A stretch of DNA of 64,000 nucleotides from Torreya grandis (Eukaryota > Streptophyta > Pinopsida > Cupressales > Taxaceae), in the NCBI GenBank assembly GCA_037957365.1, contig JARHVA010000157.1, positions 6,105,501 to 6,169,500 on the forward strand, given 5' to 3'. The translations under genes and the position numbers were made by a program. Below are positions 56,886-64,000 of this stretch, piece by piece. The notes under the pieces were generated by a model, which was not told where the DNA came from, did no database searches, and saw nothing but the letters and a program-made list of their open reading frames with translations. The first letter of the stretch is position 1, and each line of letters opens with the position of its first letter.

Positions 56886-58619
56886 GGATTTCCCACATTT
56901 ATATTGTGTTGTTTTGTACACATTTTATTTTACTTACCTTGTTAAATTATTTGGATGATAATTGGTTGATCTTATATATTATATACTAGAACTAGGGTGT
57001 TGTCTAGAGAATTTTATAGAATCTTCTCTAGCAAATAGATTCTACCATAAAACCCTATTTTGCATGTATTATTTTTGAAAATTTGAATTCATTAAAAATA
57101 TTCCTATGTGAATGACCAATTTTTTATTGACACTGGCCAATAAACAATTATTCTGATCAAATATAATTTTTTTATATAAAGGAAAAATATGAGTAAAATT
57201 AACTCATAAATTGTCATGATTAGAAGTAGAAATTCTTATATCACACTATCCATCTGGGGTGTTTATGGTATTGAAAAAAACTTTTACTTTGGAAAGTAAT
57301 TAACATTTGAACCATCTATGCTCATAACACATATATAGTCAGTACAAGCTACCCACTTGAAATTAATTTGAGCCAGTTGTGCTTGAAATGCATATATAAT
57401 CAATACAACTTGCCACTTGAAATCAATTTATGGAATATTTGTCTTAGAATTAAAACCATATAAAAGCTTCAAGATGGTAAGCATGGAAGTTTAAATTTTT
57501 TAAGGAAAATTTGGAATAGATCCATCAAAAATATTTGGACAACATTATCACATTATCAATCATATTTTGAAAAAAATAATAAAATAACACAACTCTAGTA
57601 GTATTGCAAATTTACAATAAAGTAATCTGTGAATAGGATTCTTATCATTCCAACATACATTATATATCTTACAAACCAACATTATAGTATTAAAATGGTA
57701 TTGACAGTTAAATATGTATGAAATATGAAGCTTGAGATGTATAAGACATAAATCATTGTCCAATAATAAATTTTTACAACATATTTGGCAATGGGAATTC
57801 TAATCACAAATATGCAATTAAAGATATAGATATTTCATTAACTTGAACAAATAAGTTTGTGTGCCAAACTAGAATTCAGTGATGGAACTACAAAATGTGG
57901 AGCTAGAGTGGGGAAGATGGTGGACCTTAGGTTGTGCCCAAATAAAGGTCAGTGTTAATATTTTGTGTTATTATAGGAGCAAAAATACACAATTTAAATA
58001 AAAGAGCACAAAGGTTCAATTTCAAATGGTTTTATTGCATTGTAGACAATTGAACTTTAGCTTTATCACAATCACAAAGACTAGCTTATTGTGAATGATG
58101 TCCATGGCATATATAATATAGGTATTTACAAAAGAATATATAAGTTTTCACAAATTTGAATAGATTTACAAGGCATCACACTTAATAATTTAAGAAGATT
58201 TTCATCTTCTTTAGGACTAGAAGATTTGAATATATATATATGTATATATAACTTTCACATCCATCACATATAAACTTCACATCCATCACATATAGAATGA
58301 AGTGTAGTCTGCAATCTGAGATAGTAGTACACAAATAATGCATGTGGAGCAAAATAAACGAGATAAGAGAGGATGAACTTGTTTTTAATGAATTATCACA
58401 TCCATCTCCTATTCTAAGAAGTGTTGCCTATGGTAATAAAATGTGAGAAGAGTAAATCAGATAATCAATTTATTGGAGATAAAGTAAAACAAACCATGCT
58501 TCATTTTTTTATTAGGGTAAACACTTTTGAAGCTAGAGTTATGAACTAGACAAGTGAGAGTTTTGATTAATGGTCCCACAACCAAGATATGGTTTTAAAC
58601 AATGAACCCACAACTAATA
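56886..58619. other. Element F interior or unrelated sequence
   Basis: No coding motif. The part 56990-57190 resembles 47330-47500 (ATAGAATCTTCTCTA, CATTAAAAATATTCCT, TATATAAA in the same order), so an LTR family member may lie here. Confidence 0.4.
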
Positions 58620-58763
58620 GGGTTTGAAGGATCCCACAACCATACTAGATCACAATATGAGGGTTTTATGGCTCCTGAAACCATACTAGATCGCAACAAG
58701 AGGGCTTGAAAGATCCAACAACCTAAATGGATTACAACAAGAGGGTTTGAAGGATACCACAAC
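58620..58763. repeat. 41-bp tandem repeat, 3.5 copies
   Basis: Units start at 58620, 58661, 58702 and 58743, each beginning GGGTTTGAAGGATCCCACAA or a variant and ending ACAAGA or similar. The minus-strand frame at 58595-58780 is a by-product of the repeat. Confidence 0.88.
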
Positions 58764-60378
58764 TTTATCAAATCAGACAATAAGAAGATAAATCTTTAAC
58801 AATAGTAAATATAGTTAATAATTGTCTTACTATGATAAGCCTTCCACGAAGCTTTCATTGCAAAACTAACACAATAAAATCTCCTTCATAATTCAACAAT
58901 AACCAAGGAGATAGGAAATCCCTTGAGAAACTGAATAAATAACATAAAAATAAACCATAGCTTGCCAAAAAGTAACAACCCCACCTACAACAAAATTGAG
59001 CAAGCTATCTTCTACTAAGCTTATGTCTCTGTGAAACTTTTGCACCACACCCACTAAGCCAAATAGTAGTTGACACATAATAATGAGATAGACATATGAA
59101 TTTAATCAAGGTGATGACCTGACACCCAATAAAGAGAAAACCATCCCAAGCCAATCTGAAATCCCCAACAAATTTACTAAGAATCATAAGATCCTAAGAC
59201 CAGGTCGAAAATGAGTACAATGTGGATTCCTCAAACATCCACACAGGTAATTTGATGTGGATTCCTTTAACATCTACATATAAAAAAGGATATTTAATGT
59301 ATATTTATCTAATATCCCTTTGGATATCAATGTTTGACAACTGAGTCCTCAATAGTCTAGTAATAGCTTGGTGTAGGGTAGGAATCTTTAGGCCATCATG
59401 ATTCACATTTATCTTTGCTTTGGCTATTAACTTAAGAATTTTTTGACTAGTAGGTTTTCTAAAAGATATGCAATAACAAACAATACAACCAAGCTTCATC
59501 CCTTTCCAAAAAAGAGAGGGGAATAACTTAACAACCATCAGGCTATAAAAAATAAGCTCCCATAGAATAATACCAAGATAAAACAAAAACATAGAGGATA
59601 GACACTAACAACTAACCTTAAAAATGAGGTAGTATCCCCTCAAGATTAAATGAGGCAAATGATAAATGTGCTTCATTTATTTCCATTGATCGATGATGAA
59701 TACATCCTTAAAATGAGATGATGGTTGTCATTTACTAATCAATATCAATAGTCTTTCCTATCTAAGAATAAAATAGGTTAGGAATTTACGGGTTCCTCCC
59801 TCATGTAAATTTTAAAACTTTTCATTATGCCAACTAATCAAACAAATACTATTTATAATTATGGGATTTTAGAGCGAAATGGTGATAAATGAAAGGTCAA
59901 AAAAATTAAAATATAGTGATAGAGTCAACATGCTTATCATGGTTCAAATGTGTGGAGAACATGTCAGATACACATGACACAAAGGTCATTAAAAATAAAG
60001 TAGAATGGATAGTTGTCTCATATTTTTTGTGGAAGTGAGAAAGTTCTCAAGGTGCCCTAACGACATGAAATTCACAAAATACATGAGAAACATGAATACA
60101 TGAGCATGAAAAACCCATTTATTAAATAAATAAGAAATAATAATACAATGAAATGATCTAATTATACTATTGTCAAAGAGCCAAATCATAATCAGAAGTT
60201 AATATCCTATGAGACATGCAAAAACAAATTAAGTTATACTCCAGGTGTTGATATTTTAAAATAATTCCATGAATTTGACATATAGCCTCAGAAAATAGTC
60301 CAACTCGTACATAAAACCAATAATAACTCACCTCATTTTAGATCTTATCATTTCCAATATTGGCTTTGATGTCAGATT
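58764..60378. other. Unidentified sequence
   Basis: Minus-strand frames at 58893-59187 and 59305-59592 have no motif I recognise. No LTR ends seen. Confidence 0.45.
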
Positions 60379-60525
60379 CTATATTTTTTGAATGAATTTG
60401 ATGATGTCTTCCTTTGCTATATCTCCCTCATATTGAACCATCTTACCATTTTCAAAAACCATGTATAATTTTGGATATTTCATTTCATTAAACATCTCAG
60501 TAGGAATATCATCAGTAGAAACATC
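60379..60525 (-). pseudogene. Thioredoxin/PDI-like domain fragment
   Basis: A 48-residue frame on the minus strand ending at TAG reads DVSTDDIPTEMFNEMKYPKL, then YMVFENGKMVQYEGDIAKED and IIKFIQKI. The order YP-x-L-x3-F-x-x-G-K-x3-Y-x-G-x6-I-x2-FI is that of the C-terminal half of a thioredoxin fold in protein disulfide isomerase-like proteins, including the Pro before the strand. The redox CxxC half is not visible upstream, where the frame is broken. If right, it is the only host-gene trace in the window: a captured or retroposed piece, or a decayed exon. It is short, so a chance match is possible. Confidence 0.42.
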
Positions 60526-62128
60526 TTACCCATATCAGATATGGGCCATCAACCATTTATCAGGTGACTATTATGTATTATAGTAGAAGCCATCCCTTCC
60601 CTCTAAAAAATAAATAAATAATATAAAATGAAGAATATTTCAAATTTTCCCTTTGCCTAAAATTCCTATATTATGTTTTTTCCATCAATTATATCTTTGT
60701 TTTGGATAGTTGACCATAGCTACCAATTGGGAAAAAACCTCCTAATATTATAAGAGAGTCAAGATTGTGCCATGGTTCATGAGCTTTAATCCTTCATACT
60801 TAAAAAATAACCCAAATAACTATCAATAGGATTCCATTTCATTTTTACCGAGCCATTTATCTTAATTATTAGTTGTCAAACAAATAATTATAGTCTCAAA
60901 TAATTTATGTCATGTTTATTTTTGATGTAACAATTCTATTCCCTAGCCCAAGTGGGCATTTTAAATTTACAATCAAGATAATTTTCAACTGTAATTGTGA
61001 TTGACTTCAAAATAATATAACAGAGATAATTTATTACTTACGTAATGCAAATTCTATGAGATAATATGATGATCATAAGGATATTTAAATATTGTTGAAG
61101 CATATATAAAATTAATTATCAAATCAAAATGGCATATTGAAAGCATGGTGGGAAAGTAATGCAAAAATTCTAATTTAGGTATTACAAGGCATCGAAGATG
61201 AGTTGGTTAGAAAATAATAATGCATTATCTTAGATGTAAAAATAAACATGTCCTTATAGGCAATCTTTATGCAAGATGGGAAAAAGAGTTATTTTTTGAA
61301 AAAAATCTAAATTTGACTGATTTAATATGAGTGTAATAACAAAATTATTATATGTGCATTGTATGATAGTTGAAGCCCATCTTGTCAATATTGGAAATGC
61401 CTAATAATAAATTGCATACAATGATTTATGTGTTTCACTAGCATTTAGATCACATATGTCAAATGGGGACATTGAGAGTTTTAAAAGGGGAGAGAATACC
61501 CTTTAAAATCAAATCATTTTGTTTTGTAGTTGAAAAACTTAAGTAAACATATGTTTAAACATGAATTATCAAATTTTATTTCATCTCAAATAAGTTTTTT
61601 TTAATATTCTAAGAGATTGTGTATAAAATCCTTCAAAGGCAAGATTATATATAGCAATGTCATTATAATTTCTTTGGATTCAATTATGAACATGACTTAT
61701 TGGTAGTAATTAATAAGTCTTAAAAATTTACTAACAAGAATAACTAATTTGGTTTGGAAACCTTCAATTAGAGGATGCCATAGTATTAACCTCCATAATT
61801 ATCATTTGAGATATAAAAATATCTTAGAATACAAAATAACTTTTATTTTTAGCATTTAAAGAATTGAATTACTATGATGAAATTAAAATAAAGTGTCTAG
61901 AAACATGTAAAAGAATGTTGGAAAATATGGATGAGTTCCTTAAAAATGACATGAAATTTGATTTTTCATTCTGGTCTTGTTTTTAAATTTTAGAATTATC
62001 AAGAAACTTTATTAATGATAAATAATTAAATTTATGAATAATCAATGTCCACACTTGTTTTACTAAGCATTATTTTTTGTGGAATGTATTTTAAGATAAA
62101 ATTATAAACTACTAATCATTAATTTATA
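60526..62128. other. Unidentified AT-rich sequence
   Basis: No readable gene. It might be the decayed interior of a Copia-like element, since a polypurine-like tract and an LTR-like start follow at 62129-62138, but no protein motif supports that. Confidence 0.4.
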
Positions 62129-62944
62129 GGGGGAGAATGTTATGTGACAAAATATCCATAAATGATTATGGGTGGTAATTTAACAAATATTAATGAAAGT
62201 CACATAGACTTATGTGTAAAAGTGGTTTAAAAGTAGATAAGATAAATAATGTCAGATAAAGTACTCCAATGTATGGGTAATTATGATTAAAATAATTGTA
62301 ATACTAACATATAAAAAGATCCGATGATGGGTGCATCATATTATAAAGATTATTATGTACAAAAGAACAAAGTATATTGAATTTTATGTGCTTTGTCTTA
62401 TAAATGATCAAGTGGAAAAATATCTTCACAAAAACACTATGTAATACAAAATATTACAATTTTAGAATAATTATGGGCCTCTCAAATTTTTTATTGATGG
62501 GGAGTGTGCATGACAATGTCACCTTCTAATGACCATGTGTTCATTTTCCTCTCTATACTTCTTCTCTATTATAAAAGTATTGTATAAAGTCACCTTATGT
62601 GATTTTTGTGTAAACTTCACCTTAAGTGAGTTTATAGTGTATTGAGTAATATAATTTTTTTTTTAATGGAGGTCCTTTGTTATAAAGGCTCGGAATGCTT
62701 GTAATATTATTTATGAGAAACTGTAAGATGTAGTCTCACTATCTTGCTAGCTTGAATCACCCTATATGGTTTATAGATTATAAATATTTTTGTATATAAA
62801 ATTGATATTGACATGATGAAGGTATATAAATCCTTCAAGTGTTACATGCTAGCCTTAACTCATCATGGATGGTTTATGGATTATAATTCATGTTGTATGA
62901 AAAGGTGACTATGGAATGTATCCCCACTAAACATTAAGGGGGAA
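62129..62944 (+). repeat. Possible LTR start after a polypurine tract
   Basis: GGGGGAGAA (62129-62137) followed by TGTTATGTGACA looks like a polypurine tract and LTR start. The following sequence has a TATAAAAGTATTG segment (about 62570). Two related pieces ending TGGTTTATRGATTATAA lie near 62750-62785 and 62850-62890. No partner LTR was found. Confidence 0.35.
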
Positions 62945-63286
62945 TGTTGGAAGGGTTATTCCATAGTGAAAATAATAAATATTTTATTTATTATTTAATT
63001 AAAACAAAGCATTTAAGAATTATACTATGCAAATATAAACTTATACATATAAAAATATATGCAAACAAATAATTAAAATAGTTGTGAAAGTGAAAAGGTA
63101 TAACCACTTGATTATAACCAATCACTAGTTATATATTACCTTTATGTAAAATGTAGATAAAATAAAATAAATAAAGACAATACATTAAAAGGGTAAAGAA
63201 TTATTATTTTTAAAGAGTAAAAGTGAGGTGAAAATGAAGTTACTAGATATAAAATATCTCTCAATTAATGTATATATGCTTTGTTT
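62945..63286 (+). repeat. Element F, right LTR, truncated
   Basis: Starts TGTTGGAAGGGTTATTCC directly after AAGGGGGAA (a polypurine tract, 62936-62944). Matches 56527-56885 and stops abruptly at the T-rich run at about 63283, where unrelated sequence begins. Confidence 0.7.
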
Positions 63287-63799
63287 TTTTTATTTTGCTC
63301 GATACTAGCTTTTGACTGGAGCTACAACCAATTTTGGGGCACAAACCGGGGGCCTAGTCCCTGAGAGAACTATTGAACCAATATAAATGACTATCATTTA
63401 ATCACATTTTGATATCACTAATCAAATATCCACATTCAACCTATAAATGCCCTATGAGATTCAAACTTGGGTGGGACTAACCACAACCAAACCACTTCAC
63501 CAATCCTTCTACATCTCATTAGCTAAAATTTTGGGGTGCTAACATTTTTATAACCAAAATGTCCAAACCAACAATGAATAGTATCCTTAGTCATGGTCTA
63601 TGGACTTGTCTCATCGTATTGAACACAAGTTTTAATCCACTTACCTACCCCTATTGCATTGTGTTGTCCCCCAAAAATATCACGCATTTTTGGGACAACA
63701 TTTGAGCTATTTTGGTCCTACAGACCAAAATCCTCTCTTCCCCTTTCAAAAAATTGTTCTGAGCATTCAGGCTCTTCATTTTTCAAAGCTTTCTCATAA
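63287..63799. other. Unidentified sequence right of element F
   Basis: Unrelated to the LTR it interrupts. It begins after a T-run and holds GGGGCACAAACCGGGGGCCT at about 63338. It may be the end of another element that continues beyond the window. The 63-codon frame at 63654-63845 is not recognised. Confidence 0.45.
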
Positions 63800-63960
63800 A
63801 TCTACAGACTCTGTAGTCTTGAATCTATTAACTCTGCAGGCTTGAATCTACGGACTCTGCAGGCTTGAATCTATGAACTCTACAGGCTTGAATCTATGAA
63901 CTCTACAGGTAGGCTCAAATCTACAGACTCTCAAGGTTGGTTTCTATGAACTCTACAGGA
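63800..63960. repeat. 24-bp minisatellite, about six degenerate copies
   Basis: ACTCTGCAGGCTTGAATCTA recurs with small changes from about 63800 to 63900 at 23-24-bp spacing; more diverged copies run to about 63960. Confidence 0.85.
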
Positions 63961-64000
63961 AAGAAACAGGTTCAACACTTAGCCAAATAATGAAGAATGA

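Noticed and set aside
1..64000. tRNA, rRNA, organelle-derived or intact host protein genes
   Set aside because: Looked for conserved tRNA boxes, rRNA-like GC-rich blocks and long or spliced host frames; none was convincing.

Overview
This is an intergenic stretch of a large plant nuclear genome, most likely a seed plant. It is AT-rich, has no intact host gene, no rRNA or tRNA gene that I can see, and is built almost entirely of nested, decayed LTR retrotransposons. The evidence is paired long terminal repeats (LTRs) with TG...CA ends, 5-bp target-site duplications (TSDs), primer-binding sites of the TGGTATCAGAGC (tRNA-Met) type, polypurine tracts, and broken gag, protease, RT, RNase H and integrase reading frames. 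The species cannot be fixed from the sequence.

Layout. 1-5130: AT-rich sequence without a gene, with microsatellites and a 272-bp tandem duplication. 5136-16045: element A, a Ty3/Gypsy element of the Tat-like type with 1.33-kb LTRs and a perfect TSD (AAACT). It keeps a mutated gag and two ends of integrase but has lost RT, RNase H and the integrase core. Its 3' spacer holds several tandem repeat families. 16083-37148: element B, an old element with ~4.25-kb LTRs, a Met-type primer site and about 8.4 kb of internal DNA in which I find no coding sequence, so it resembles a large retrotransposon derivative (LARD). Nested in it at 26144-30305 is element C, a Ty1/Copia element with two 839-bp LTRs and a perfect TSD (AATGA); it is internally deleted and catalytically dead. 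39446 to about 52514: element D, an old chromovirus-like Ty3/Gypsy element with 3.5-4.0-kb LTRs and recognisable but heavily mutated gag-PR-RT-RH-IN. Its integrase is interrupted by a 173-bp foldback and an LTR-like insert. 53919-54870 (minus strand): a relic of gag zinc motif plus protease from another Tat-like element. About 56527-63286: diverged LTR-like pairs and relics (element F), including a 49-codon thioredoxin/PDI-like pseudogene fragment on the minus strand. 63287-64000: unrelated sequence ending in a 24-bp minisatellite.

The most unusual signal is a degenerate palindrome, consensus ACCGACGTCGGT, repeated in short arrays. It occurs in both LTRs and the leader of Gypsy element A, and also in both LTRs and the IN-RT linker of Copia element C. 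These two elements are unrelated in lineage yet both look like non-autonomous deletion derivatives with intact termini. A shared cis-acting repeat, for example a binding site for a transcription factor, an anti-silencing factor or a structural signal, is a hypothesis that can be tested.

By-eye LTR comparison gives the order of events. Elements B and D are oldest (many substitutions and indels between their LTRs). Elements A and C are younger (few differences, exact TSDs). No functional interaction among host genes can be described because none is present.
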